Shown here piece after piece: positions 7,588-16,267 of a DNA stretch of 35,715 bases (positions are counted from its first letter, which is position 1; each line of letters opens with the position of its first letter). The DNA is from Sinorhizobium shofinae (GTDB lineage: Bacteria > Pseudomonadota > Alphaproteobacteria > Rhizobiales > Rhizobiaceae), in NCBI GenBank assembly GCA_001704765.1, contig MBFK01000085.1:1-35715 (forward strand). The letters are read 5' to 3'. The position numbers were made by a program, and so were the translations under genes. The notes under the pieces are model-generated. The model was not told where the DNA came from and did no database searches. It was given only the letters and a program-made list of their open reading frames with translations.

Positions 7588-8868
7588 ATGATCACGAGAC
7601 GCGAATTCCTGAAGACGACGGCCGCCACCGGCGCGCTTGCCGCCGCACCCGGCCTTGCGATGCCGGCGATCGCGCAGAGCGTGCCGATCAGGCTCGGCTA
7701 TGTCAGCCCGCAGACCGGGGCGCTTGCCGCCTTCGGCGAGGCGGACAAGTTCGTCATCGACAGCTTCCTGGCTGCGACGAAGAGCCTGGGCCTCAACTAC
7801 GAGATCGTCGTCAAGGACAGCCAGTCGAACCCGAACCGGGCCGCGGAGGTCGCCAAGGAACTGATCGTCGACGACGAGGTCAATCTCGTGCTCGTCGCCT
7901 CGACGCCGGAGACCACCAATCCGGTGGCGACAACCTGCGAGGCGGAGGAAATGCCCTGCATCTCCACCGTTGCGCCCTGGCAGCCCTGGTTCATCGGCCA
8001 GCAGGGCAACCCTGCCGATCCGGGCTCCTGGAAGCCGTTCAACTATGCCTATCATTTCTTCTGGGGCCTCGAGGACGTGATCGCCGTCTTCACTAGCATG
8101 TGGTCGCAGGTCGAGACCAACAGGAAGGTCGGCGGCCTCTTCCCTAATGACAGCGACGGCAACGCCTGGGGCGACGCGGCCGTCGGCTTCCCACCGGTTC
8201 TGGAAAAAATGGGCTACGCGCTCACCGACCCCGGCCGCTATCAGAACATGACGGATGACTTCTCGGCGCAGATCAACGCCTTCAAGTCCGGAGCCTGCGA
8301 GATCATCACCGGCGTCGTCATTCCGCCGGACTTCACGACCTTCTGGAACCAGGCCAAGCAACAGGGTTTTGCCCCGAAAATCGCCTCGATCGGCAAGGCG
8401 TTGCTGTTCCCGCAGGCGGTCGAAGCGCTCGGCAATGCCGGTCACAACCTGTCGTCGGAAGTCTGGTGGTCGCCTAGCCATCCGTTCAAGTCGTCGCTGA
8501 CCGGCGAAAGCTCCGCTCAGATCGCCTCGAATTTTACGAAGGCGACAAACCGGCCTTGGACGCAGCCGATCGGCTTCGCGCACGCCCTGTTCGAACTGGC
8601 GGTCGACGTCATGAAGCGGGCGGGCGATCCGACCGACGGCGACGTGGTCGCTGAAGCGATCGCCGCCACCAGGCTCGATACGCTTGTCGGGCCGATCGCC
8701 TGGGACGGGAAGAACCTGCCGCCCTTTGCCGCGAAGAACGTCGCGAAGACGCCGCTGGTCGGCGGGCAGTGGCGGCTGAAGGACGGCGGCGGCTACGACC
8801 TCGTCATCACCGACAACAAGACGGCGCCGAACATACCCGTCGGCGGCAAGATGGAGCCGATCTCTTGA
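7588..8868 (+). CDS. ABC importer substrate-binding protein (operon 1), Tat-type signal
   Basis: A 426-residue periplasmic binding protein of the Leu/Ile/Val-binding (type I, Peripla_BP_6) family. The N-terminus MITRREFLK with a following Ala-rich core and an AIAQS cleavage region is a twin-arginine signal, which is common for this rhizobial subgroup and implies export in folded form. The mature part begins VPIRLGYVSPQTGALA, the usual first beta strand and ligand loop. The start at 7588 is preceded by GGGAGGAG at 7575-7582. It lies 40 bp after maleylacetate reductase and before two ATPases and two permeases, so it is the receptor of this importer. Relatives bind amino acids, amides or aromatic acids. 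The operon suggests an aromatic ligand, which is inference. Confidence 0.9.
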   Translation: MITRREFLKTTAATGALAAAPGLAMPAIAQSVPIRLGYVSPQTGALAAFGEADKFVIDSFLAATKSLGLNYEIVVKDSQSNPNRAAEVAKELIVDDEVNLVLVASTPETTNPVATTCEAEEMPCISTVAPWQPWFIGQQGNPADPGSWKPFNYAYHFFWGLEDVIAVFTSMWSQVETNRKVGGLFPNDSDGNAWGDAAVGFPPVLEKMGYALTDPGRYQNMTDDFSAQINAFKSGACEIITGVVIPPDFTTFWNQAKQQGFAPKIASIGKALLFPQAVEALGNAGHNLSSEVWWSPSHPFKSSLTGESSAQIASNFTKATNRPWTQPIGFAHALFELAVDVMKRAGDPTDGDVVAEAIAATRLDTLVGPIAWDGKNLPPFAAKNVAKTPLVGGQWRLKDGGGYDLVITDNKTAPNIPVGGKMEPIS

Positions 8869-8918
8869 TCGCCAAGAGCGGCCGCTGAAGTCGGTCCCTC
8901 ATTCCCGGAGTGAAATGG

Positions 8919-9638
8919 ATGACTATTCTCCAACTTGAAGGGGTCTCGAAGAAGTTCGGCGCGCTGACGGTCGCCGAGCAAATCTCCTTCGCCGTCGGCG
9001 AGGGGGAGGCGCTCGGCATAATCGGACCGAACGGCGCGGGAAAGTCGACGCTCTTCAACCTCATCACGGGCAATATTGCCACCGACAGCGGGACGATCCG
9101 CTTTTGCGGATCGGATGTAACGCGCGCTTCGCCGATGGCGCGCTGCCTTTCGGGAATGGGCCGGACGTTCCAGATTCCGCAGCCTTTCGAAAAGCTGACC
9201 GTGTTCGAAAACCTGCTGGTCGCCGGTTCCTTCGGCTCGCGGCGACAGGAACATGAGGTTTCGGTGCGCTGCGCCGAAATTCTCGGCGACACGGGTTTGA
9301 TCGACAAGGCCAATGTGCCGGCCGGCGGCTTGACGCTGCTGCAGCGCAAGCGTCTGGAACTTGCCCGAGCGCTCGCCACGGAACCGAAGCTGCTGCTGCT
9401 CGACGAGATCGCCGGCGGCCTGACCGAGGAGGAGTGCCGGTCGCTCGTGGCGACCATCCGCGCCATTCATGCCAAGGGCATCGCGGTGATCTGGATCGAG
9501 CACGTGCTGCATGCGCTGAATTCGGTCGTCGAGCGTCTGCTCGTCCTGCATTTCGGCAAGGTGATCGGCATCGGCAAGCCGGCGGAGATCATGGACTCGC
9601 GCGCGGTTCGCGAAATCTATCTAGGGATCGAGATCTGA
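8919..9638 (+). CDS. ABC importer ATPase, LivG-like (operon 1)
   Basis: A 239-residue cytoplasmic ATPase of the HAAT importer family. Walker A is GPNGAGKST (about residues 38-46) and Walker B is LLLLDEIAGG. The signature motif is degenerate: LTLLQ replaces the canonical LSxGQ before RKRLELARALA, so the site formed with the partner's Walker A lacks the signature glycine. The isoleucine after DE is also unusual. The ATG at 8919 is preferred over a GTG at 8910 because GGAG at 8907-8910 is correctly spaced before it. It overlaps the next ATPase gene in TGATG. Confidence 0.9.
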   Translation: MTILQLEGVSKKFGALTVAEQISFAVGEGEALGIIGPNGAGKSTLFNLITGNIATDSGTIRFCGSDVTRASPMARCLSGMGRTFQIPQPFEKLTVFENLLVAGSFGSRRQEHEVSVRCAEILGDTGLIDKANVPAGGLTLLQRKRLELARALATEPKLLLLDEIAGGLTEEECRSLVATIRAIHAKGIAVIWIEHVLHALNSVVERLLVLHFGKVIGIGKPAEIMDSRAVREIYLGIEI

Positions 9639-10357
9639 TGGCGCTGATCGAAACCAAGGGGCTGAAAGCCTTCTACGGCGATTTCCAGGCGCTCTTCGGC
9701 GTCGACATCGCCATCGAGGCGGGCGAAACGATAGCGATCATCGGCGCGAACGGCGCCGGCAAGACGACGCTGATGCGCTCGATCTCGGGCGTTCTCGCCA
9801 ATGAAGCGGGTTCGATCCTCTTGCGGGACAGGCCGATCGGCGCTCTTTCGGCGCCAGACGTCCTCGCCTGCGGCATCGCCATGGTGCCCGAAGGCCGCAA
9901 GCTCTTTCCATCCCTGACCGTCGAAGAGAACCTGCTTGTCGGCACCTACGGATACAAGGGCGAGGGGCCATGGGACCTCGAGAGCGTCTATGCGCTTTTT
10001 CCCGTGCTGAAGGAGCGGCGGAAGAACCCGGCGACGGCGCTTTCTGGTGGTCAGCAACAGATGGTCGCGATCGGCCGGGCGCTGATGTCGAACCCGAAAA
10101 TTCTGCTGTGCGATGAGATCAGTCTTGGGCTCGCGCCTGTCGTCGTGCGCGACATCTATGCCGCGTTTCCGCGCATTCGCGAGGGAGGCGCCTCCATCGT
10201 CATTGTCGAGCAGGACATCGTCCAGGCGCTGAAAGTCGCCGACCGCGTCTACTGCATGATGGAAGGACGCATCACGCTTTCCGGCCGCTCTTCGGACCTC
10301 AGCCGTGACGATATCCACACGGCCTATTTCGGAGGAAATCGCCATGAGCTGGCTTGA
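9638..10357 (+). CDS. ABC importer ATPase, LivF-like (operon 1)
   Basis: A 239-residue second ATPase of the importer. Walker A is GANGAGKTT, the signature LSGGQQQ is canonical, and Walker B reads ILLCDEISLGLAP. It pairs with the LivG-like subunit, so the heterodimer probably has one good and one degenerate ATP site. The start overlaps the LivG-like stop by one base (TGATG). The 3' end overlaps the permease start by 14 bases, with the permease ribosome site GGAGGAA at 10331-10337 inside this gene. This tight packing indicates translational coupling. Confidence 0.92.
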   Translation: MALIETKGLKAFYGDFQALFGVDIAIEAGETIAIIGANGAGKTTLMRSISGVLANEAGSILLRDRPIGALSAPDVLACGIAMVPEGRKLFPSLTVEENLLVGTYGYKGEGPWDLESVYALFPVLKERRKNPATALSGGQQQMVAIGRALMSNPKILLCDEISLGLAPVVVRDIYAAFPRIREGGASIVIVEQDIVQALKVADRVYCMMEGRITLSGRSSDLSRDDIHTAYFGGNRHELA

Positions 10358-11207
10358 TACGGTCGTCCAGGGCGTGCTGCTCGGCGGACTCTACGCTCTC
10401 TTCGCAGCCGGACTGAGCCTCGTCTTCGGCATCATGCGGCTGGTTAATCTCGCCCATGGCGACCTGATCGTGCTCGCCGCCTTCCTGATCCTCGTCCTGG
10501 TGAGCGCACTCGGCCTGAACCCGTTCGCCGCGGCTGTCATTGCCGCGCCGCTGATGTTCGCCGCAGGTTGGCTGCTGCAATATTTCCTGCTCAACCGGAC
10601 GCTCGGCAAGGACATCCTGCCGCCGCTGCTCGTCACTTTCGGCCTGTCGATCGTCATCCAGAACGGCCTGCTGGAGGGATTTTCCGCCGACAGCCGCCGC
10701 ATCTTCGCCGGCAGCCTGGAGACCGCTTCAATCGGTCTCGGTCCGGTTAACGCGGGCATCATGCCGCTGATGACGTTTCTATCGGCCGTCGCCGCGGTCG
10801 TCGGTCTCAACCAGTTGATTTACCGTACGGCGGTCGGCCGCGCCTTTCGCGCGACCTCGGACGATCCGCTGACCGCCGGCCTGATGGGAATTCGCCCGCA
10901 GCGAATTTTCGCGATGGCGACGGGTCTCGCAATGGTCGTGGTGACGATTGCCGCCCTCTATCTCGGGACGCGCGCCAATTTCGACCCGACCTCCGGGCCG
11001 GCACGGCTGATCTATGCCTTCGAGGCAGTGATCATCGGCGGGCTCGGCTCGCTGTGGGGCACGCTCGCAGGCGGCATCATCCTGGGTGTAGCACAGACGG
11101 TGGGCGCGGCTATCAATCCCGAATGGCAGATCCTCGCCGGGCATCTCGCCTTTCTGCTGGTCCTTCTTTTCAAGCCGCGCGGACTTTTCCCGCGCGCCGT
11201 CGATTGA
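10344..11207 (+). CDS. ABC importer permease, LivH-like (operon 1)
   Basis: A 287-residue inner-membrane permease of the branched-chain-amino-acid type. It opens with QGVLLGGLYALFAAGLSL and VFGIMRLVNLAHGDL, the hallmark first segments of LivH, and ends with AFEAVIIGGLGSLWG and a C-terminal FKPRGLFPR. About eight hydrophobic segments are evident. The chosen ATG at 10344 has a good ribosome site (GGAGGAA) and starts the conserved N-terminal helix directly. With the following LivM-like protein it forms the translocation pore. Substrate cannot be read from the sequence. Confidence 0.92.
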   Translation: MSWLDTVVQGVLLGGLYALFAAGLSLVFGIMRLVNLAHGDLIVLAAFLILVLVSALGLNPFAAAVIAAPLMFAAGWLLQYFLLNRTLGKDILPPLLVTFGLSIVIQNGLLEGFSADSRRIFAGSLETASIGLGPVNAGIMPLMTFLSAVAAVVGLNQLIYRTAVGRAFRATSDDPLTAGLMGIRPQRIFAMATGLAMVVVTIAALYLGTRANFDPTSGPARLIYAFEAVIIGGLGSLWGTLAGGIILGVAQTVGAAINPEWQILAGHLAFLLVLLFKPRGLFPRAVD

Positions 11208-11216
11208 GGTGCAAGG

Positions 11217-12302
11217 ATGTCCATGGCCCTTCCGTCCTTTCAGGTCGAGACACAGACGAAGGCTTCGGCGGTCTTCGGCATTGCGGCGGCTGCCGCTCTG
11301 CTGATCGCCTTCGCCGCTCCGCTCCTCGTATCGCGCGGCGTCATCCAGGATCTGTTCTTCATCCTGACAATGCTGGTGCTGGCGCAGAACTGGAACCTTT
11401 TGGCCGGCTATGCAGGGCTGATCTCGGTCGGCCAGCAGGTCTTCGTCGGTTTCGGCGCCTATGCGATGTTCGGTTGCGTCATCCTGTTCGGCGTCGATCC
11501 GCTGGTTGCCGTGTTGATCGCCGGCGTGCTTTCGACGCTGCTGGCAATCCCGACGGCCTTCTTCACTTTCCGGCTCTACGGGCCCTATTTCGCGATCGGG
11601 ACCTGGGTGGTGGCCGAGGTCGTACGCCTGCTGCTTGCCCAGTGGAAGGCACTGGGCGGCGGCACGGGGACATCGCTGCCGCGCGATGCGACCCGCGACA
11701 TGCTTGGTGTCGGGCTGATGCGCGACGTCTTCGACATGAAGGCTTCGCAGGCCGGCGACGCGCTGACCTACTGGCTGGCACTGATCCTGGCCGCGCTGAC
11801 CGTCGGCTTCATCTATCGGCTGCTGCGCAGCAAGCAGGGCCTCGGGCTCGCGGCGGTGCGCGACAACGAGCAGGCGGCGCGCGCCGTCGGCGTCGACGCG
11901 CGCCGGATGAAGGCGTTCGTCTATCTTGCCACCGCTTTCATCACCGGGATCGCCGGCGCCCTGATCTATGTCCAGAAGGCGCGCATTTCACCGGATGCGG
12001 CCTTCTCGGTCACCGACTGGACCGCCTATGTCATCTTCATTGTCGTGATCGGTGGCATCGGCACCGTCGAAGGGCCGATCGTAGGGGTCATCGTCTTCTT
12101 TCTCTTGCAGAATCTGCTCGCCGGCTATGGGTCATGGTATCTCCTGGTGCTCGGTCTCATCGGCATCGGCGTGATGCTTTTCGCGCCGCGCGGGCTTTGG
12201 GGCCTCGTCTCCGACCGCACCGGCATTCAGCTCTTTCCGGTCCGCCGCATGTTGAAGGGCGGGTCGCTCAATCAAACCTCAAAGGGAGGGCCGCATGGCT
12301 GA
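11217..12302 (+). CDS. ABC importer permease, LivM-like (operon 1)
   Basis: A 361-residue inner-membrane permease, the LivM partner. It contains the family segments LVLAQNWNLLAGYAGLISVGQ (split over one helix and loop), FGAYAMFG and a late GGIGTVEGPIVG motif, and ends in the LFAPRGLWG signature followed by a basic tail. Translation probably starts at 11217 after GCAAGG; a second ATG two codons later is possible. It lies 9 bp after LivH and overlaps the FAD hydroxylase gene by 8 bp, which ties transport and hydroxylation to one transcript. Confidence 0.92.
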   Translation: MSMALPSFQVETQTKASAVFGIAAAAALLIAFAAPLLVSRGVIQDLFFILTMLVLAQNWNLLAGYAGLISVGQQVFVGFGAYAMFGCVILFGVDPLVAVLIAGVLSTLLAIPTAFFTFRLYGPYFAIGTWVVAEVVRLLLAQWKALGGGTGTSLPRDATRDMLGVGLMRDVFDMKASQAGDALTYWLALILAALTVGFIYRLLRSKQGLGLAAVRDNEQAARAVGVDARRMKAFVYLATAFITGIAGALIYVQKARISPDAAFSVTDWTAYVIFIVVIGGIGTVEGPIVGVIVFFLLQNLLAGYGSWYLLVLGLIGIGVMLFAPRGLWGLVSDRTGIQLFPVRRMLKGGSLNQTSKGGPHG

Positions 12303-14049
12303 CATCACCACGGACGTACTCATCATCGGCACTGGCCCGGCGGGCTCGGCCACCGCCGCACTGCTCTCGACCTATGGCGTCGAGAACATGGTGATCAACC
12401 GCTTTCGCTGGCTTGCCAACACGCCGCGCGCGCACATCACCAACCAGCGGACGATGGAAGTTCTGCGTGATCTCGGCCGCGATGTCGAGGACGAGGTCTA
12501 TATGTTTGCCGCCGAACAGGACCTGATGGGCGAGAACGTGTTCTGCACCTCGCTCGCCGGGGAGGAGATCGGGCGGATGAAAAGCTGGGGGAAGCACCCG
12601 CTGTCGCGCGCCGAGCACCAGCTTTCCTCACCGACGGAGATGAACGATCTGCCGCAGACCTTCATGGAGCCGTTGTTGTTCAAGACGGCGTGCTCCCGCG
12701 GCACGCAGTCGCGCATGTCGACGGAATATGTCAGCCACGTGCAGGACGCCGACGGCGTCACCACCACCTGTCTCGACCGGCTGACCGGCAAGGAATTCAC
12801 GGTTCGCTCGAAATATCTGATCGGCGCGGATGGCGGCAATTCCAAAGTCGCCGAGCATGCGGGTCTCGCCTTCGAAGGCAAGATGGGCGTCGCGGGCTCG
12901 ATGAACATCCTGTTCGAGGCCGATCTGTCGCGCTACGTCGCGCACCGTCCTTCGGTGCTCTATTGGGTGCTGCAACCGGGCGCCGATGTCGGCGGCATCG
13001 GCATGGGCCTCGTGCGCATGGTTCGGCCCTGGCACGAGTGGCTGATCGTCTGGGGCTACGACATCAATCAGCCGGCGCCCGAGATCGATGAGGCGCATGC
13101 CAAGAAGGTCGTGCGGGATCTCGTCGGCGTGCCGGATCTCGAGGTCACGATCAAGACGGTCTCCACCTGGACGGTGAACAACATGTACGCGACGACCATG
13201 TCCAAGGGTCGCGTTTTCTGCATGGGCGACGCGACGCACCGCCACCCGCCGTCGAACGGCCTCGGCTCCAACACGTCGATCCAGGACGGCTTCAACCTCG
13301 CCTGGAAGCTCGCCTTCGTGCTCAAGGGCAAGGCGGGCCCGAAGCTGCTCGACAGCTACAGCGCCGAGCGCGCGCCGGTCGCCAAGCAGATCGTCACCCG
13401 AGCCAACAAGTCGATCGAGGAATTCGGTCCGATCTTCAAGGCGCTCGGCCTGCTCGATTCGATAGATCCGGTGAAGATGCAGCAGAATATGGATGCACGC
13501 TGCAACAACTCGCCTGCCGCCGAAGAGCAGCGCGCCGCGATCCGCAAGGCGATCGCCGACAAGGTCTATGAGTTCGACTGCCACGGCGTCGAGATGAACC
13601 AGCGCTACCGCTCCAACGCCATTGTCGCGGACGGCGAGACGGAACCCGCCTTCACCAGGGATGCGGAGCTGCATTATCAGCCGACCACCTGGCCCGGCGC
13701 GCGCCTGCCCCACAGCTGGGTGTTCTCGGATCATGGAGACAAGGTCTCGACACTGGACCTGGCCGGCCATGGCCGGTTCACGGTGCTGACCGGCATCGGC
13801 GGCCAAGGCTGGGTCGAATCGGCACGTGCCGTCGGCCGGGAGCTAGGGATCGAGATCGCCGCCCATGTCATCGGCCCGCGCCAACACTGGCAGGATTTCA
13901 CCGGGGACTGGGCGAATGCCCGCGAGGTGCGCGACAGTGGTGTCGTGCTGGTGCGCCCGGACCACCACGTGTGCTGGCGACGCGAGACGATCGCCGCGGA
14001 TCCGGTCGCCGAACTCTATCGCGTGATGAGCGCTATCCTGGACAAGTGA
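12295..14049 (+). CDS. Single-component FAD aromatic hydroxylase (TfdB / resorcinol hydroxylase-like)
   Basis: A 584-residue class A flavoprotein monooxygenase. It should use NAD(P)H and O2 to add an ortho or para hydroxyl to a phenol, here probably giving hydroxyquinol. The FAD motif GTGPAG is at residues 12-17, the DG motif IGADGGNS at about 176-183, and the GD motif FCMGDATHRHPP at about 308-319. The remaining C-terminal part (about 420-584) is the thioredoxin-like domain of phenol hydroxylase, TfdB and MhpA relatives. The length matches TfdB (about 600). Ribosome site AAAGGGAGGG at 12281-12290 decides the start. The gene directly precedes a hydroxyquinol dioxygenase, which points to resorcinol-, hydroquinone- or 2,4-dihydroxybenzoate-type substrates. 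Chlorophenol is an alternative. The exact substrate is not decidable here. Confidence 0.88.
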   Translation: MADITTDVLIIGTGPAGSATAALLSTYGVENMVINRFRWLANTPRAHITNQRTMEVLRDLGRDVEDEVYMFAAEQDLMGENVFCTSLAGEEIGRMKSWGKHPLSRAEHQLSSPTEMNDLPQTFMEPLLFKTACSRGTQSRMSTEYVSHVQDADGVTTTCLDRLTGKEFTVRSKYLIGADGGNSKVAEHAGLAFEGKMGVAGSMNILFEADLSRYVAHRPSVLYWVLQPGADVGGIGMGLVRMVRPWHEWLIVWGYDINQPAPEIDEAHAKKVVRDLVGVPDLEVTIKTVSTWTVNNMYATTMSKGRVFCMGDATHRHPPSNGLGSNTSIQDGFNLAWKLAFVLKGKAGPKLLDSYSAERAPVAKQIVTRANKSIEEFGPIFKALGLLDSIDPVKMQQNMDARCNNSPAAEEQRAAIRKAIADKVYEFDCHGVEMNQRYRSNAIVADGETEPAFTRDAELHYQPTTWPGARLPHSWVFSDHGDKVSTLDLAGHGRFTVLTGIGGQGWVESARAVGRELGIEIAAHVIGPRQHWQDFTGDWANAREVRDSGVVLVRPDHHVCWRRETIAADPVAELYRVMSAILDK

Positions 14050-14056
14050 GGTCATC

Positions 14057-14950
14057 ATGGAAGCGCATGAGAAAGGGTACTTCACCGAGGAAAATTCGGT
14101 CGAGGTCGTGACCGGCCGCAACAAGAACGCCAGGGACGCGCGGCTGCAGCAGGTGATGGAGGTGATCACCCGCAAGCTGCATGAGGCGGTTAAGGAAATC
14201 GAGCCGACGCAGGAGGAATGGCTCCAGGCCATCATGTTCCTGACGCGAACCGGACAGATGTGCAACGAATGGCGGCAGGAGTTCATCCTGCTGTCGGACA
14301 CGCTCGGTGTCTCGATGCTGGTCGACGCGATCAACAATCGCAAACCTTCGGGCGCCTCCGAAAGCACCGTCCTCGGTCCTTTCCATGTCAAGGGCGCACC
14401 GGAACTCGAGATGGGTGCCAACATCTGCCTCGACCAGAAGGGCGAGGACATGTTCATTCAGGGCCGCATTCTCGACACGGCCGGCCGGCCGATCGAAGGC
14501 GCCGTGCTCGATGTCTGGCAGGCCAATGACGAAGGTTTCTACGATGTCCAGCAGCAGGGCCTGCAGCCGGACTTCAACCTGCGCGGCGTCTTCCGGACCG
14601 GTCCGGACGGGCGCTACTGGTTCCGCGCGGTGAAACCGAAATACTATCCGATCCCGAACGACGGTCCGGTCGGCCAGATGCTCGACCACCTCGGCCGCCA
14701 TCCGAACCGGCCGGCGCACCTGCACTACATCATCAAGGCCGACAGCTTCGAGACGCTGATCACCCACATCTTCGATCCGGACGATCCCTATATCAACTCC
14801 GACGCCGTATTCGGGGTAAAAGAAAGCCTGCTCGCCGAGTTCAAGCACACGCATGATCCGGCGCGGGCGAAGGACTACGGCTTCAAGGACGATTTCTGGG
14901 ATGTAGAGCACGATTTCGTGCTGGCGCGCATAGGCGAGAGGCGTGATTAG
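14057..14950 (+). CDS. Hydroxyquinol 1,2-dioxygenase (copy 2)
   Basis: A 297-residue intradiol dioxygenase that cleaves hydroxyquinol to maleylacetate. Iron ligands are Y162 (GFYDVQ), Y197 (KYYPIP), H221 and H223 (RPAHLHY). The segments around the ligands and the C-terminal ITHIFDPDDPYINSDAVFG look closer to characterised hydroxyquinol dioxygenases than copy 1 does, from memory of the family. It starts 7 bp after the hydroxylase stop with a ribosome site (GTGAGG) overlapping that stop, so both are coupled. It is the last gene of operon 1. Two dioxygenases at opposite ends of one operon suggest different substrate ranges, for example chlorinated versus unsubstituted hydroxyquinol, but this is inference. 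Confidence 0.93.
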   Translation: MEAHEKGYFTEENSVEVVTGRNKNARDARLQQVMEVITRKLHEAVKEIEPTQEEWLQAIMFLTRTGQMCNEWRQEFILLSDTLGVSMLVDAINNRKPSGASESTVLGPFHVKGAPELEMGANICLDQKGEDMFIQGRILDTAGRPIEGAVLDVWQANDEGFYDVQQQGLQPDFNLRGVFRTGPDGRYWFRAVKPKYYPIPNDGPVGQMLDHLGRHPNRPAHLHYIIKADSFETLITHIFDPDDPYINSDAVFGVKESLLAEFKHTHDPARAKDYGFKDDFWDVEHDFVLARIGERRD

Positions 14951-14974
14951 AACGCCATCGGGTGGCCGCGCGAG

Positions 14975-14998
14975 GCCGGACGCGTATCGTCGTCCGGC
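14975..14998. terminator. Likely bidirectional terminator between operon 1 and the LacI gene
   Basis: A perfect 8-bp stem (GCCGGACG with CGTCCGGC) and an 8-base loop lies in the 52 bp between two convergent genes. It has no T tract, so the termination role is inferred from position and symmetry. Confidence 0.5.
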
Positions 14999-15002
14999 AA
15001 CA

Positions 15003-16028
15003 TCAGCGCGCGGGCGCCGTGCTCTCGCGGACCACCAGCTCGACCGGCAGGACCGTTTCGAGACTGACGCCATCCGCATTGTCATTCATCAGTTGCAGGA
15101 GGATGTTCGCCGCCGCCCGGCCGGCGCCATGCTGCTGGATGCGGACCGTGGTCAGTTTCGGCCGGATCAAATCCAGAAAGGGCATGTCGTTGAAGCCGGT
15201 GACGGAAATGTCGCGGGGGCAGTCGATGCCGCGTTCGCGCAAGGCTTCAATGGCGCCGAGCGCCAGTCGGTCATTGGCGCAAAGGACGGCGGTGAAGGGT
15301 TTGCCCGCAGACAGCAACGTCGTCAGGCAGCGACCGCCCTCCACCTCGTCGAAACGCGTCGCGGTCACGATCAGCGCTTCCTCGACGGCGATCGAAAGGT
15401 CGTCCGCCGCCCGTCGAAAGGCAGCGAGCCGCAACTGGCCAGTGGAAAGGTCCTGGGGACCGGCAATGTGGGCGATCCGGTTATGTCCGAGTTTCTGAAG
15501 GTGCCTAAGCATCTGGCAGATGCCGGCGTCCTCGTCATTGATGACATAGGGGATCTCGGAGAACTCAACCTTACGGTTGAGCGTCACGACGGGAAGGCCG
15601 TCCTGGGCGGCCTGCGAGATCGAGGGATCGCTTCGAAGTACCGCCGCATGGATGATGCCGTCGACGCCGCGGTCGCGCAGCACGTCCAGGAGGCGGATCT
15701 CCCGGTCCCGGTCGCTGTCGGTGTTGACGATGATCGAGGCGTAGCCGAGCGGCTCGAGCACGCTTTCGATGCCGCGCAGGATCGGCGGAAAAATGACGTT
15801 GGTAATGTCCGGGATCATCACCCCGACCGTCATCGTCCGGTTCGTCCTGAGGCCCGCCGCGATCCTGTTCGGCCGATAGCCGAGCGCATCGGCCGCCGCC
15901 TGGATGCGCTTGACGACTTCTTCCGTGATCGTCCGACGCTCCACGGGATCGAGCGCGCGCGACACGGTCGATACGTGAACGCCGGTTTCCCGGGCTATGT
16001 CCTTGAGCGTAATTCTCTTTTTCTGCAT
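15003..16028 (-). CDS. LacI-family transcriptional regulator of operon 2 (predicted)
   Basis: A 341-residue LacI/GalR-type repressor. The N-terminal helix-turn-helix and hinge run from ITLKDIARETGVHVSTVSRA to LGYRPNRIAAGLRTNRT (about residues 6-63). The hinge contains the leucine-rich minor-groove helix typical of the family. The effector domain begins VGVMIPDITNVIFPPI and has the periplasmic-binding fold with ANDRLALGAI near its C-terminal part. LacI proteins bind as dimers to palindromes with a central CG, and three identical GCAATCGATTGC sites lie between this gene and operon 2. The nearest site is 49 bp upstream of its own ATG, so autoregulation is likely. The inducer would be the operon 2 substrate or an intermediate. 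Confidence 0.93.
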   Translation of the reverse strand: MQKKRITLKDIARETGVHVSTVSRALDPVERRTITEEVVKRIQAAADALGYRPNRIAAGLRTNRTMTVGVMIPDITNVIFPPILRGIESVLEPLGYASIIVNTDSDRDREIRLLDVLRDRGVDGIIHAAVLRSDPSISQAAQDGLPVVTLNRKVEFSEIPYVINDEDAGICQMLRHLQKLGHNRIAHIAGPQDLSTGQLRLAAFRRAADDLSIAVEEALIVTATRFDEVEGGRCLTTLLSAGKPFTAVLCANDRLALGAIEALRERGIDCPRDISVTGFNDMPFLDLIRPKLTTVRIQQHGAGRAAANILLQLMNDNADGVSLETVLPVELVVRESTAPAR

Positions 16029-16076
16029 CCACTGGCCTCCGCAGCCGCTTCATTCTACAGCCCCGAGCTGAATTAA

Positions 16077-16088
16077 GCAATCGATTGC
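16077..16088. promoter_or_regulatory. LacI operator O1
   Basis: Perfect 12-bp palindrome GCAATCGATTGC with the central CG step preferred by LacI-family proteins. It lies just upstream of the TTGACG -35 candidate of operon 2 and near the divergent repressor gene start. Confidence 0.8.
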
Positions 16089-16098
16089 ACAAAGTTCC

Positions 16099-16127
16099 TT
16101 GACGCTCGATGAATGCCGTGTTAGGAA
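16099..16127 (+). promoter_or_regulatory. Candidate operon 2 promoter
   Basis: A CTTGACG box (TTGACG at 16099-16104) and a weak TAGGAA at 16122-16127 are separated by 17 bp. CTTGAC is the usual alphaproteobacterial -35 sequence. Operator O1 lies upstream and O2 starts seven bases after the -10 candidate, covering the expected transcription start, which is an ideal layout for repression. The -10 match is poor. Confidence 0.45.
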
Positions 16128-16133
16128 AACGGC

Positions 16134-16145
16134 GCAATCGATTGC
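16134..16145. promoter_or_regulatory. LacI operator O2
   Basis: Second exact copy of GCAATCGATTGC, 57 bp (centre to centre) from O1 and placed at the expected transcription start of operon 2. The spacing is about five and a half helical turns. Confidence 0.8.
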
Positions 16146-16267
16146 ATTGACCGTTGCAGTGACGGAAGGCGGGTTCGGTTGTGTGAGATGCCGTCTGCCC
16201 GAGGGAGGTTTCGGGTGGTTGACGCATCCTTCGCACGGCCCGACCGCCGATTTTTATCACCCAGCAT

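Noticed and set aside
7264..8583. Long open antisense frame across maleylacetate reductase and the binding protein
   Set aside because: It mirrors two well-supported genes in GC-rich DNA, has arginine-rich composition and no family motifs.
12628..13806. 392-codon antisense frame inside the FAD hydroxylase gene
   Set aside because: Same reason: a compositional shadow of a gene with all flavoprotein motifs on the plus strand.
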